Shown: positions 32,535 through 44,149, counted from the first letter of the stretch. The stretch: 64,000 nucleotides of DNA from Toxorhynchites rutilus septentrionalis (GCF_029784135.1 NC_073746.1:6431136-6495135), one strand, 5' to 3'. The notes: a model not told the origin generated them from the letters alone. Numbers and translations are program-made.

Positions 32535-35500
32535 ATTGAAAGGAACAGATTTATCGCGTGTCGAAATAAAATCATTATCCGTCGAGTTTCCTGCAAAAGT
32601 ATGTAAGAAAGGAATGGAACTTAATGCTCCAGAAATTGAATGTCGCATTTTTGAAACATCAGTAAGTCAAATGCAAGAGAGATCAACGAACGACATGCAA
32701 GACTCGATTGTTTCATTTGATACCAATGATCTTGAAGGATCGACCAAATCACAAGATACTACTTATAGCAGTGATGTAGATGTAACTGAACTTGTGTTCA
32801 ATACAACGGACTTTGAAAACCTACGAAAAGAGATAAAAGAAAAAGGCAACAGTAACAGGATCAAATACAATGTCAAGGTTGCGGAATGTGGGGCAACTGC
32901 CACAAAAAGACTTTATAGTGGTGCTTCAATTTACGAGTGTTCTTTTTACATCAACAAGAAGAACATTGAAATGTGTAAACATTATGATCAACATAATATA
33001 ATGCAAAGCAAAACCAAGGTTGGCGATGCTAAATATAAGCAACAAAAGCATAGAAGGCCTTTTATAGTGGCCTTAGAAGATTTGTTAAAAATCAAATATG
33101 AAGAATTCAATATCTATTGTATAATCAATATAAATTCTCATAATTGCAACAAATCTGGCTGGCTATTTTATGGTGTCTGCGCTCACAAGACCTGCAGATC
33201 TTATCGTTTCAAAATTGTTTCTGTTACGGATGGTGATAACATATATAAAGTCGATGTCTATGTTAATGTCGCTATGACCCTGATACACGGGGAAAACCTG
33301 AAAGCGGCATATTGCAAAGGAGTAAAAAGAAACATAAATATGAAAAAACTGCAGCTCCAAAAACCACTTGAATTACGAACTAAGTTGATCAACGAAAAGA
33401 AAAAAAGGGAACCATTCGAGAAGGTAGACATTGTCAGCAAAAATGTATTGAAAAAAATTAGCAGTGAAGCTAAATCGAAGCTTAACAGGGATATTGATGA
33501 TTTTCAAGATTTGATAAAAATGTCTGAGGATAACGGATCTTATATCAAAAATGTGTTTAGAAAGCCCTTTGGTGTAATTTGTTTTAATACAAAAATGTTC
33601 AAAGAGCTGAGAAAAAACAAGACTTACAGTCCTATTTTCTACATGGATGGTACTGGATCGGTTGTACGATATTCAAAAGCTGAGAAGCGTGTTCAAATAT
33701 ATGTTTTGGTCGCATACAATTACCGGTCAAATTTTAGTGTACCCGTAACAACCTTTGTGACTGAAAGCCAAAAAACAGTAGACTTCCACAATTGGTTGAA
33801 TATATTTCGTGCTTCGTACGAGTCAGGCAGCTCTATGAATAAATTGAATAAAATAGCGAGAATTGTTAGTGTTGATTGGAGCTGGTCACTGATTGGTGGA
33901 TTGATACGGGCTCTTAATAATCAACACCATACACTACCAGAGTATATCCGAGATTGTTATAAAGTTTGCATAAGAGAACTCAATCTCAATTTCACTATCA
34001 TTCATTTATGCTACAGTCATTTCATGAATGTAGTTTCTAAGGACTTGAAATCTGCTCCAATCAACATAAAACATAAGTTCATGGACTGTATGCGATTGGC
34101 TGTACGTGCTACAAACTTAGTGGACTTAATCGATCTGTTTATCATTATGACATGCATTTTTGGATCTGCAAATGAGAACCGAATGCTTGAGACATCACTA
34201 AAAGAACTAGATGCAAAAATTAATGATAGAACAAGCTTCGATTCAGAAAGCGCTGGTAAATTTGATTATACTGGCATCGGTGAACCAGAAATTCTAAAAA
34301 AAGATGAGGACAAAATCTTCTTGGGATCGCCTTTTTATGCGTTGTTAAAAGAAACATTTGAAACAACATTAAAACAAATAGATGATCTCAGCCAAGGATC
34401 ACAGAACCCACTGTATTTCAAAGGATTCTTGGAAGATGTCGCCTTGAAAAAATACATGCCTGTGGTTTGTTTGTGGTCAAATATAATAGTATCTCAAATT
34501 GACTCGAATCCGGATACTATTTCAAACGCAAGGGTTGAAAGCTTCTTCCGAACATTGAAACACAATGTTATGAAAGGTCAGCTCTACGAAAGAATAACAC
34601 ATTTTCTTCGAAAACTACAATCGTATATTGAATCTCTGTTCCACTTTTCCGACTTTGACATTGAAGATATATACGCTACTGATAAAGGAATAAGTAATGC
34701 TAAAAAACGTCAAGATGATAGAATCGCAGAATATGACAGATTTGTCGGAAACGTAGAAGACATAGAGGACGAATGGCATAGTCCATACTTTCAAAAAGAT
34801 GCTTCAACCCACTTGTTCAAGAAGAAAAAGAAGCAGGAAACTAACAGCTTAAACACACAACTTGAACAATCAACACAGAAGCACCCAGATTCAAAGGAAA
34901 ACAGTGATAACAACAGAAAAAGATCATTAGAAGAAGATTTAGAAACTACCTGTAATCTGTCCTCTATTCATCAATTCATTGACAAAGGATTTGAATTTCC
35001 AGTTACCACCAAATGGTATTTCGGTGAGTTTCCTTCAGAATATGAGAGCATAGGAGTAAGTAGTATGATTGTAAGCTCAGAAATGCTTCAAACGCTCGAT
35101 GCACATACATATATGGATGGAGAAACCTTAGATGCGATAATTGCAGTGGCCATAAAAGAATGTGAGGTCGAAAGCGTAAAATTGGTATCAACTTACATGT
35201 CGAGAAACTTGTTTGATACAACTCAACTAAAAGAAGTATTGGATAGGAAACGAGATTATGTTTTACCAGTTCTAACCAATACATCGGGAGTATGGGTGGT
35301 TCCTTTGAATGTTAGAGCTGGGCAAGCACCCACCAAGCAAGTTGGAAGAGGGAACCATTGGGTTCTCTTCATTGCTGATTTTATGAATAGAGAAACTTTT
35401 TATTTAGATCCTCTCGAAACAGCATCCCCATATTTGAAGGACGTACAAGAAGAATTTTTGAAGGCAGTAAGCTCTATTCGGAGACTTAAAAATCAACCAT

Positions 35501-35844
35501 TTGATTCAACCAATTGGCAAAGCGGCTCGAAAAATATTGCGCACGACAAGCAAAACGACGACTACAACTGTGGTGTATATGTAGCTAAATATGCACAAAA
35601 CTTTCTTTTGAAGAAACCGTTGACCGGGCTAGGAAACATGGATTCTGAGAGGAAACAAATCAAAATAAAACTCCTAAATACAGCAGTAATAAAAATTTGT
35701 TTATACTGCAGCAGCTTGAAATCACTAATTTTGTCATGTCAATCATGTGGACGGAGGTGTTGCAGTAGATGCGCCCCAAATATGGTGCTAAAAATTCCAT
35801 CTACAAAACAATGTGAAATATGTTCGAAAATTAAAATGATATAA
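32509..35844 (+). CDS. MULE transposase fused to a Ulp1/SENP-like cysteine protease
   Basis: A 1111-residue uninterrupted protein. The N-terminal part (about 1-110) is acidic and Ser/Thr-rich. A small Cys/His region near 218-229 (Trp218, Cys224, His226, Cys229) may be a FLYWCH/WRKY-like DNA-binding finger. The transposase core has Asp380 in 'FYMDGTG', Asp456 in 'SVDWSWS', the MULE-type C-x2-H at Cys501/His504 in 'HLCYSHF', and Glu677 in 'ARVESFFRTLKH'. A basic linker follows (about 770-815). The C-terminal part has the full C48 protease set: His950 ('NHWVLF'), Asp967 ('YLDPL'), Gln1015 and Cys1021 ('QNDDYNCGVY'). It ends in a Cys-rich finger (about 1064-1108). The start ATG lies inside the last terminal repeat unit; a later Met is possible. 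Confidence 0.9.
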   Translation: MLELTHLVILKGTDLSRVEIKSLSVEFPAKVCKKGMELNAPEIECRIFETSVSQMQERSTNDMQDSIVSFDTNDLEGSTKSQDTTYSSDVDVTELVFNTTDFENLRKEIKEKGNSNRIKYNVKVAECGATATKRLYSGASIYECSFYINKKNIEMCKHYDQHNIMQSKTKVGDAKYKQQKHRRPFIVALEDLLKIKYEEFNIYCIININSHNCNKSGWLFYGVCAHKTCRSYRFKIVSVTDGDNIYKVDVYVNVAMTLIHGENLKAAYCKGVKRNINMKKLQLQKPLELRTKLINEKKKREPFEKVDIVSKNVLKKISSEAKSKLNRDIDDFQDLIKMSEDNGSYIKNVFRKPFGVICFNTKMFKELRKNKTYSPIFYMDGTGSVVRYSKAEKRVQIYVLVAYNYRSNFSVPVTTFVTESQKTVDFHNWLNIFRASYESGSSMNKLNKIARIVSVDWSWSLIGGLIRALNNQHHTLPEYIRDCYKVCIRELNLNFTIIHLCYSHFMNVVSKDLKSAPINIKHKFMDCMRLAVRATNLVDLIDLFIIMTCIFGSANENRMLETSLKELDAKINDRTSFDSESAGKFDYTGIGEPEILKKDEDKIFLGSPFYALLKETFETTLKQIDDLSQGSQNPLYFKGFLEDVALKKYMPVVCLWSNIIVSQIDSNPDTISNARVESFFRTLKHNVMKGQLYERITHFLRKLQSYIESLFHFSDFDIEDIYATDKGISNAKKRQDDRIAEYDRFVGNVEDIEDEWHSPYFQKDASTHLFKKKKKQETNSLNTQLEQSTQKHPDSKENSDNNRKRSLEEDLETTCNLSSIHQFIDKGFEFPVTTKWYFGEFPSEYESIGVSSMIVSSEMLQTLDAHTYMDGETLDAIIAVAIKECEVESVKLVSTYMSRNLFDTTQLKEVLDRKRDYVLPVLTNTSGVWVVPLNVRAGQAPTKQVGRGNHWVLFIADFMNRETFYLDPLETASPYLKDVQEEFLKAVSSIRRLKNQPFDSTNWQSGSKNIAHDKQNDDYNCGVYVAKYAQNFLLKKPLTGLGNMDSERKQIKIKLLNTAVIKICLYCSSLKSLILSCQSCGRRCCSRCAPNMVLKIPSTKQCEICSKIKMI

Positions 35845-35859
35845 TTTTTAAGTCTCATC

Positions 35860-35865
35860 AATAAA
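35860..35865 (+). terminator. Polyadenylation signal of the MULE gene
   Basis: AATAAA lies 16 bases after the stop codon, with T-rich sequence following. Confidence 0.55.
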
Positions 35866-35939
35866 TTTTTATATTACCTTTTAACTTGAAGTATTTTTAT
35901 TTGTCCAGTTTGAGTCCTTTCAGAAACGAGATAGAATCC

Positions 35940-37195
35940 TGTCGTCTAAGTCAAAAATGAAAAAATTGTCATTCCATCGGCTACAAAAAATAGTTGCCAT
36001 AAACCTCAACCATTCGCGTGGATTTTTTTTTAAATTTTAAATGGTTCCTATGATCAGATAGGTCAATTCCAACACTCCACCATCTCAAAATATTTTCGGA
36101 GGATAGTATGCTTCTAATTCAAATGATAAAATTGACATTCTATCGCCTCCAAAAAATATTAGCCTTAGGACTTGTCCATTATCGTAAATTTCTTGAAATT
36201 TTAAATGGTTCCCATGACCAGATGGGTCAATTCCAACATTCCACCATCTCAGAATATTCTCGTAGGATGGTATGCTTCTAATTCAAATGATAAAATCGAC
36301 ATTCTATCGCCTCCAAAAAATATTAGCCTTAGGACTTGTCCATTATCGTAAATTTCTTGAAATTTAAAATGGTTCCCATGACCAGATGGGTCAATTCCAA
36401 CACTCCATCATCTCAGAATATTCTCGGAGGATGGTATGCTTCTAATTCAAATGATAAAATCGACATTCTATCGCCTCCAAAAAATATTAGCTTTAGGACT
36501 TGTCCATTATCGTAAATTTCTTGAAATTTCAAATGGTTCCCATGACCAGATGGGTCAATTCCAACATTCCACCATCTCAGAATATTCTCGGAGGATGGTA
36601 TGCTTCTAATTCAAATGATAAAATTGACATTCTATCGCCTCCGAAAAATATTAGCCTTAGGACTTGTCCATTATCGTAAATTTCTTGAAATTTAAAATGG
36701 TTCCCATGACCAGATGGGTCAATTCCAACATTCCACCATCTCAGAATATTCTCGGAGGATGGTATGCTTCTAATTCAAATGATAAAATTGACATTCTATC
36801 GCCTCCGAAAAATATTAGCCTTAGGACTTGTCCATTATCGTAAATTTCTTGAAATTTAAAATGGTTCCCATGACCAGATGGGTCAATTCCAACATTCCAC
36901 CATCTCAGAATATTCTCGGAGGATAGTATGCTTCTAATTCAAATGATAAAATTGACATTCTATCGCCTCCGAAAAATATTAGCCTTAGGACTTGTCCATT
37001 TTCGTGAATTTCTTGAAATTTCAAATGGTTCCCATGACCAGATAGGTCAATTCCAACACTCCACCATCTCAGAATATTCTCGTAGGATGGTGTGCTTCTA
37101 ATTTAAATGATAAAACTGTCTTATCATCGGCTACAAAAAATGTCAGTTGTAATTAAAAGTTATTGGTATCTTTTTATTGGTATCTTCACCCACAT
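35940..37195 (-). repeat. Right foldback arm: 7 inverted 164-bp units plus terminus
   Basis: The inverted landmark 'caaatgataaaat' recurs with exact 164-bp spacing (36121, 36285, 36449, 36613, 36777, 36941, 37105). A degenerate partial unit ('atcggctacaaaaaatagttgcc') sits at about 35975-36000, at the inner edge. The outermost unit (about 37020-37130) shares the same variants as the outermost left unit, including 'taggtcaattcc' and 'atttaaatgataaaactg', so the outer units mirror each other. Confidence 0.95.
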
Positions 37196-37204
37196 GCGAG
37201 TGAC
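37196..37204 (+). repeat. MULE target-site duplication, right
   Basis: 'gcgagtgac', identical to 30232-30240. Confidence 0.95.
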
Positions 37205-37842
37205 ATGCTAGGGAAAATTGGTCGTGATATTTCTTGAACATCTTGCAAATGGCTTGACAAGTTTGAGAACAACGTGTTCAACGTGTATGCCAAGTTTATT
37301 GAGTTTATTAGACATATACTGTGAAAATCTGCATCTGTTTTTTGTCGAAAATAATTGCTCGTCAACTGTAATATTTTGCCCTTGACTTGACAGTTCTCAA
37401 TATTCCTAAAGCTCCCAATAAATCCCAATAAATGCACAAATTTCAGATAATTCTGTTGTTCAATCATTCTTCAAAATTCAGCAGTCTACATTTGTGCGTT
37501 TTTATATGCTTGATAATATTGTTATCTATTATCAACGAGATAAGACCATCTGCCATAATCTGCCTCGTTTTTGCGTTACCTGTTGGCCTTTTCACAGCCT
37601 TGAAAATACAAGTAGATGGTAACCTTCCAGGAACACCAGTTTCGTCAAATTTTTACCGCACAGTACCATCGACAACTGTTCCGGTCTCCTGGAAAGTGTT
37701 TTTGTTCCTTCATCAGAGTCTGCACTGCTTGATATATTGATGACATTTTCATTTTCATCATTGGTGATCGACTCCTCATCGTTATCTTCAATGTCAAATG
37801 TTTCACTTTAAATACAGTCTGCCTCATCTCCACATGATAGTT
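37205..37842 (-). pseudogene. piggyBac transposase remnant, N-terminal side
   Basis: Read on the minus strand from 37842. An acidic N-terminal stretch ('EDNDEESITNDENENV') is followed by the family landmark 'DGTVR' stop 'KFDETGVPGRLPSTCIFK', then 'LIIDNNIIKHI', 'TVDEQLFSTKNRCRFSQYM' with a catalytic-type Asp, and 'LVKPFARCSRNITT' at the MULE junction. Several frameshifts and stops break it. With the fragment at 30090-30240 it forms one old piggyBac copy, cut by the MULE in the middle and by LINE D near the N-terminus. Confidence 0.85.
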
Positions 37843-38372
37843 CAGAATTTATTTTTTTTCCCAAAATATATATTTTATTAAGGCACATGTGGCGTTAGCC
37901 TGACGGGGCCGGGAGTCCAATATTTTGACAATTTTTGTCTTACAACTATGTTAGTAATATGTAACCGATTACTCGCGGTTGGCTCGAGGTTAGTATTACA
38001 AGTGTTCTCATAATTGGTATGTTGCAGTCTTCGATGCTCTGTACGTGTGCCCGACACGGGATACTTCCTATTGGGATGCAGCTGACCATTAATCAGTACC
38101 GCCCCCCTAGTCTGTACCCCATATCTAGCGTGGTGCGTCTTTCTCGACTCGAGGAATCCAGGATAGAATGGTCACTAGCCGGCGCAATCATCAGCTCGTG
38201 TAGAGTTGTCATGAGCGGTACAACCTTTGGCTCTTGTTGAATGATCAGTAGACTGCACAACCTTCGGCCCGTGCATCTGTAAAGAGTGTGTGTATGTATT
38301 GCCGTGACTAAGTAAAAGTTTATCGATCGGATAGGAGGGATATGAAACGGGGACACAACGAAGGAAACATCA

Positions 38373-41300
38373 TTAAACGTTGACATCGACGTTTCTGAGG
38401 AACAGGTATAGATGAAGCAGAAGATCAGGATCTCGGCTACCTAAGATATCCCGGACGGGGATATCCGATTGTCTGCCTTGTGCTCTCAGTGCTCTAGAGA
38501 GCTGAGAGCGAGCAGCATGGAACCGGATACACGACCAGACAACATGCTCGATGTCGTGGTAGCCATCGCCACAATCACAAAGATTGTTTGCTGCGAGCCC
38601 AATGCGATAGAGATGCGCGTTTAGGTTGTAGTGATTGGACATAAGCCGAGATATCACGCGAATGAAATCACGACCTACATTCAATCCCTTGAACCATGCA
38701 CTCGTCGAGACCTTAGGGATAATCGTGTGTGACCAACGACCGAACTCATCACCACTCCACATGCGCTGCCAACTTACGAGCGTATTATAAGCAATTTGCC
38801 TTTCAAAAAGTGTGCCTTCTAAAGCGCCCACCTTAGCTAGCGAGTCCGCTTTCTCATTCCCCGGAATCGAGCAATGAGAGGGAACCCATGCTAAGGTAAT
38901 CTTGAATAATTTTTCGACCAAAACACTCAATAGTTGTCTTATTCTTGTTAGGAAATAAGATGAGCGTTTATCAACTTTCATTGAGCGGATTGCCTCTATT
39001 GAGCTGAGACTGTCTGAAAAAAATAAAATAGTGGTCGATGGGCAATGTTTCAATGATCCGTAATGCGTAATATATCGCACCCAGTTCAGCGACATACACG
39101 GAACAAGGATCTTTGAGTTTGAAAGAGGCACTGGAATTTTCATTGAAGATGCCGAAGCCAGTGGACCCGTTTATGAATGAACCGTCAGTAAAGAACATTT
39201 TATCAGATCTAACTTTCCCATATTCTGCCGAAAATATCGGCGGAATAGAATCGGAGCAGGTGATCTGGGATTCCATGGATTTTTTGTCGCATGGACAGAT
39301 CAAAAATGAAAGAGGAATTGCAGAAGTAAGGGAAGCAAACTTGGTTGGAGATGCCTGGTGAAGGGCGCACGTCGTGTGTAAGGTACTCAGATATAAAGAC
39401 ATAAAACTTGACTGAGGAGTCAGTTGGAGTAGATTTTCGAAGTTATCAATCACCAATGGATTCATGATCTTGCAACGGATGAGAAATCTGTAGGATAATT
39501 CTGTGAACCGAAGAGTAAGCGGGGGTACTCCTGCCAAAACTTCGAGACTCATCGTATGTGTCGAATGCAAACACCCCATGGCTATACGCAAGCAACGATA
39601 TTGTATTCTCTCCAGCTTGAGAATATGAATCCTGGCAGCTGATCGGAAGCAAAAACTGCCATATTCTAACACTGATAATATCGTTGTTTTGTACAACTGA
39701 ATGAGGTCTCCTGGATGGGCACCCCACCATGTTCCGGTAATTGTTTGGAGAAAATTGATTCTTTGCTGGCATTTCTGTTTCAAATACGCAATGTGTCTCC
39801 CCCAGGTACACTTAGAATCAAAATATACACCCAGGTATTTGAAAAACATAGAGTGTTGGATCGTTTTGCCGGATAGGTCAAGCTGGAATTGGGCGGGTTC
39901 GTGCTTCCTAGAAAAAACGACCATTTCAGTTTTCTCCGTAGAGAATTCGATACCTAGCTTGAGGGCCCACGTGAACAGATTGTTCAGGGTATCTTGCAAC
40001 GACTTTTGCAGAACGACGGGATTAGTACCCGTGATGGAAATAACTCCATCGTCTGCAAGTTGTCTCAGCGTGCAATCTCTAGTTAGACAATCATCCATAT
40101 CATTGACGTAAAAACTGTACAAGAGGGGGCTTAGGCAGGAGCCTTGTGGTAGGCCCATAAAACTGTAACGAGAAGATTTCGAGCTGCCATGAGAGAAAAT
40201 CATGTGCTTTTCTGACAGTAAATTGTACAGGAAATTGTTAAGAATTGGAGAAAGTCCACGATTATGAAGCTTCTCTGAGAGAATTCCCATGGAAACTGAA
40301 TCAAATGCCCCTTTGATATCGAGAAAAACGGAAGCCATTTGTTCTTTGCGAGCAAATGCGATTTGGATTTCAGAAGATAGCAGCGCGAGACAATCATTTG
40401 CGGAAGCCAAACTGCGTATTTGACAGCAAATTGTTCGTTTCGACCCACTTGTCCAAACGAAGTAGAATCATTTTCTCTAACAATTTACGAATACAGGATA
40501 GCATTGCAATCGGCCTATACGAATTGTGATCGCAAGCCGGCTTGTTGGGTTTCCGTATGGCTATCACTCTCACTTGTCTCCAGTCATGCGGGACAATATT
40601 CAGCTCCAGAAACTTGTTGAACAAGTTCAGCAAACGCTGTTTTGCCAAGTCGGGAAGATTCTTCAACAAGTTGAATTTAATCTTGTCCGACCCCGGAGCT
40701 GAATTGTTACATGAGAGGAGGGCAATTGAGAATTCCACCATCGAAAAATTCTCATAATTGCTTTGAAGTGGAATGTCGCGTACGACGTTTTGTGCAGGAA
40801 CGGTGTCGGGGCAAACCTTCCTTGCAAAGTTAAAAATCCAACGGTCAGAGTATTCCTCACTTTCGTGTGTATGGTTGTATATTTCGTTTCGTTTGGTTGT
40901 ATGTAACTTCCGCCAATATCCACGCTTTTTTGCTTTAATCAAACCTTTTAGTTTGGCTTCTAGAGCTTGGTACTTTCGAAACCATTCCACTAATCCAGTT
41001 TTCCTGAATTTTTTGAAAGCGGATGATTTTTCAAGGTAGACCTTTGAACACTCCTTGTCCCACCAAAGTGATGGAGGACGACGTCGGAAAGTGGTAGCCG
41101 GTACACGTTTCTTTTGAGCTTGAAGTGCGCTTTCGTAAATCAAACTCGATATAAAGTTATACTCTTCGAGTGGAGGAAGTTCATGCATTGAAACAATTGC
41201 TTCAGATATTATATCCGCAAATGTTCTCCAGTCAATATTCTTCGTGAGGTCATACGAAATATTGACTGACTCACGAGAGCTTGATTCATTAGCGATCGAT

Positions 41301-41967
41301 AAAATTATTGGTAGGTGATCACTACCGTGGGGATCTTGGATTACCTTCCACATGCAATCCAGGGATAACGAAGAAGAGCAGAGAGATATGTCTAGCATGC
41401 TTGCCCGTGCAGGAGGGTTGGTTATTCTGGTTGCTTCCCCAGTATTCAAAACTGTCAACTTGAAGTTGTCGCACAGATCATAAATCAAAGTGGCACGGTT
41501 GTCATCGTAGAGTGATCCCCATGCTGTTCCATGGTAGTTAAAATCACCTAAGATTACCCGCGGCTCCGGCATTGCCTCGATAGTATCAAAGAACTGATGG
41601 CGGCCTACCGTATTTCTGGGAGGGATATATATCGAAGCAATGCAGAGGTCTTTGCCATTGATTTGTGTCTGCCAAGCAACAACTTCAATGCCTGTCATCG
41701 ATGGGAGAGTGACTCTATAGAAGGAGTGACATTTTTAATCCCCAATAGTACGCCACCAAACGAGTCATTTCGATCGAGGCGAATAATGTTAAAATCGTGG
41801 AAATTCAGCTCGTCGGCTGAAGAAAGCCATGTTTCACAGAAGGAAGATACATCACAGTTAGAGTTATGAACTAAAAATTTAAATTGATCTAGTTTAGGGA
41901 TGATGCTTCTGCAATTCCACTGTATTACAGTGGTCAATTCCTTGACCTCTTGCACTGAATCAGGCAT
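38373..41967 (-). pseudogene. LINE D ORF2: endonuclease, reverse transcriptase, RNase H, with frameshifts
   Basis: Starts at the ATG at 41967, overlapping the ORF1 stop (ATGCCTGA). The endonuclease begins 'VIQWNCRSIIPKLD' and is frameshifted near 41730. The next frame runs to 'NTQFGFRK', where 14 bases present in LINE B (the 'RGKGT' region) are deleted near 40400. RT then resumes with 'NDCLALLSSEIQ', 'FLDIKGAFDSVS' and an intact 'LRQLADDGVISITG'. A further shift near 39010-39030, in an A/T-rich tract of the RNase H region, splits 'FTDGS...AELGAI' from 'SDSLSSIEAIRS...GNEKADSLAK'. The Cys/His tail and 'LYLFLRNVDVNV' end are intact. At least three lesions; inactive. Confidence 0.9.
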
Positions 41968-43343
41968 CGAGGGAAATGAACGCTGCTAAAAAGGCACATT
42001 TTTCTTTCAAGAATGTTCTCACTACCGGAAGCAAACATAATACTATGCTTTTAAGAGAGTCATTAATATTCAAAGCATTCAAAATGTTGTCCACCAGGTC
42101 AGAAAGCGCAAACAAGCCAGGTTGTGATTGTTGCTTTGTCCGCGAAAAAGGAACAGACGTATTGGGTGTTGTTCCGGAACGTGCTGAGGACCCCTGGTTA
42201 GTAGAAGAACCGTGTAAACCAGGAGGCACTTGCTTCGGTCTATTTTCAGCACGTTCGGTTCGAAGTTTCAATCCAACTTGGGAAATTTCGGACTTCTTAC
42301 TGGGGAGTGATGGAAAAGTAGTAATTTTCCTTTTCCTGATGGCACCCTGCGATGTACCAGAACTTCCCGCGTTGGGAGCGTCAGCGACAGGCTCGTCGTT
42401 CTGCAGGAGGGAGTAAGGATTGTCCTGCGTCGTTGGCACGGAATTCTTAAGCATTTCTGCATAAGTCCGTTTTGAAAATTCCTTTAAGGAACGCTTGATT
42501 TTTTCCCCTCTTTGTATGTACACCGGGCATTGTGAAAGATCATGGGGGGCCCCGTCCCAATGAAGACACTTGCGCTCTTTTGCGCAAGAAGTACCATCAT
42601 GACTCTCTCCACAATCTGCGCAACGCTTTTTGTTGCAACAGTAGACGGCCGTGTGACCAAGTTGCTTGCAGTTGTTGCAACTCATTACCCGGGGTTCAAA
42701 CAATCGAACAGGTAAACGAAGCGCATCTATCGAAACGAAGTTTGGAAGGGCGGAGCCCTCAAAGGTTACTCGAAAATAATTTGTCGAACTGAGAACTCTC
42801 TTATTATTTATAATAGATACGGATTTCAGTTGGTCGCATGCAAGAATCTTCACAGTTTTAAGCGAAGAGTTCTTGAAGCGACCGACTCCATCCTTGAGTA
42901 TATCATTTCGGGTCAAACCCTTTTCGGTGATTACGCCGTCGATTTCTACGTTACGACAGGGCACGTATACGCGATACTCAATCGCAAAGAGATCGCAACG
43001 GGTTATATCATTTGCTTGGGTCCGGCTGGAGACGACAACTCGTAATTTGTCTGGCCCCATCCGAGTAATCTCGGTAACATCTGAGAAGTTTTTTGTCAGC
43101 TATGCGAATAACATTGAGGGGTTTGGATTTTCGCCTAAAGTACATAATGAATGGGCCTTTGGAGCCCTCAGGGTATACTTTTTGACGAAAATCCAGTTTT
43201 TCTTCATCCTCCTCATCATCAGAAATTACGTTTTCTATTTCCTTTCTTCTTCCAATTTCTACTTCACCTTCCGGTTCTTCAGGGGGTTCCGTATCAGAGA
43301 TATACGTTGGCGTCGTTGCGGGATCCTCCCCGCCTTCAGCCAT
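41960..43343 (-). pseudogene. LINE D ORF1 (gag-like), frameshifted
   Basis: Starts MAEGGED at 43343, matching the LINE B start MAEGGGE, so I prefer it to the upstream Met in the same frame. The acidic N-terminal region is followed by 'VYPEGSKGPFIMYFRRK'. A frameshift near 43085 moves to the frame with 'GPDKLRVVVSSRTQAND', 'FEGSALPNFVSIDALRLPVR' and the knuckles 'CNNCKQLGHTAVYC', 'CADCGESHDGTSC' and 'CLHWDGAPHDLSQC'. The last knuckle has Trp where the second Cys is expected. The C-terminal part is Pro/Ser-rich. Confidence 0.88.
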
Positions 43344-43386
43344 AGTAATAAATTTCGTCAACTGTTCGATATGACCAGAATTTATT

Positions 43387-44149
43387 GGTAATAAAAAAAT
43401 TAAAAAATAAATATAATAAGATAAACTTCTATTTTAGTTACAGTAGAAAATTATAGTTATTCAAACTAATTTTTATTAAATTAAATTCAAAAATGAAAAA
43501 AGTTCCAACAAATGTTCAAGTGCAATATATATGAAGATGGTCACCCTCATGCCAACGCTTGATGATTACGTAAACACCAAGCGAAACAATGGTATTTGTT
43601 ATGCACAGAAAGTGGAAGAAATGATAGAAAGGAGAAAAAAAAAGAAATAAACTTCTACTTGCCGCTGCGGTGTGACGTATGTGATCTGTTGAATGAATCC
43701 TCAGTGTCTCGATCGTACACCACTTATTTGGTTGAGATTCACCACGCTTGCAAGCGCACCGGATGAAAAAAACACAATAGAATCGATGTGAAAAAGCACC
43801 TGAAGAATGCGTCCGATAAGCTTGCAAGTGTAGTTCAGAATTTGTTGCCTCTGATTCTACAGTACACTCTTCACTTATGTTAGTTTATTTTTCCAATAAC
43901 TCATTTTTATTCGACATTTATTTTCTGCATTTAGGCCTCAAAAGAAATAAAATAAACAACTTGTTAGAAAAAGTATTACTGCATAAAGATTCAAATAATC
44001 ATTACTACTTTAGATTTTTGAGAAACTGCAACTTATCAAATATTCGCCCAAAGTGACAATTTATCATGTACTTGTATTTTATCATGCGAAATTTAGTGAA
44101 GTCAGTGATGAAAGTCATTTTATTATTTAAAATTCCTCAAGCAGTCAAC
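43387..44149. other. No gene seen
   Basis: AT-rich sequence following LINE D. A minus-strand frame at 43516-43827 shows no domain. Confidence 0.4.

Larger units (their letters stand above)
30241..37195 (+). mobile_element. Foldback-type Mutator-like element (MULE) with Ulp1-like protease
   Basis: A 6955-bp element with an exact 9-bp target duplication. Both termini start ATGTGGGTGAAGATACC and are inverted copies of each other. After a unique terminal segment of about 60-85 bp, each arm becomes a tandem array of a 164-bp unit: 14 units on the left, 7 inverted units on the right. The unique centre holds one long ORF (32509-35844) and an AATAAA signal. The architecture recalls Drosophila FB-NOF foldback elements and the animal Phantom group of MULEs; that link is from memory. 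The uninterrupted ORF and exact duplication suggest a recent and perhaps autonomous copy. Confidence 0.95.
37854..43375 (-). mobile_element. LINE D: I-group non-LTR retrotransposon, near full length but broken
   Basis: Minus strand, 5.5 kb. The target-site duplication is 'cagaatttatt' (37843-37853 and 43376-43386); the poly-A tail shows as poly-T at 37852-37859. It keeps ORF1 and ORF2 with their overlap, but has only about 30 nt of 5' UTR, against about 546 in LINE B. It is a third subfamily, distinct from both A and B/C. The 3' UTR lacks the GGCTC/GAGCC tail seen in the others. It lies inside the piggyBac remnant. Confidence 0.93.

Noticed and set aside
43835..43870. 'ttcagaatttgttgcctctgattc' as a second LINE D target site or piggyBac piece
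   Set aside because: The match to the true duplication at 37843-37853 and 43376-43386 is only about 11 bases and the flanks do not align.
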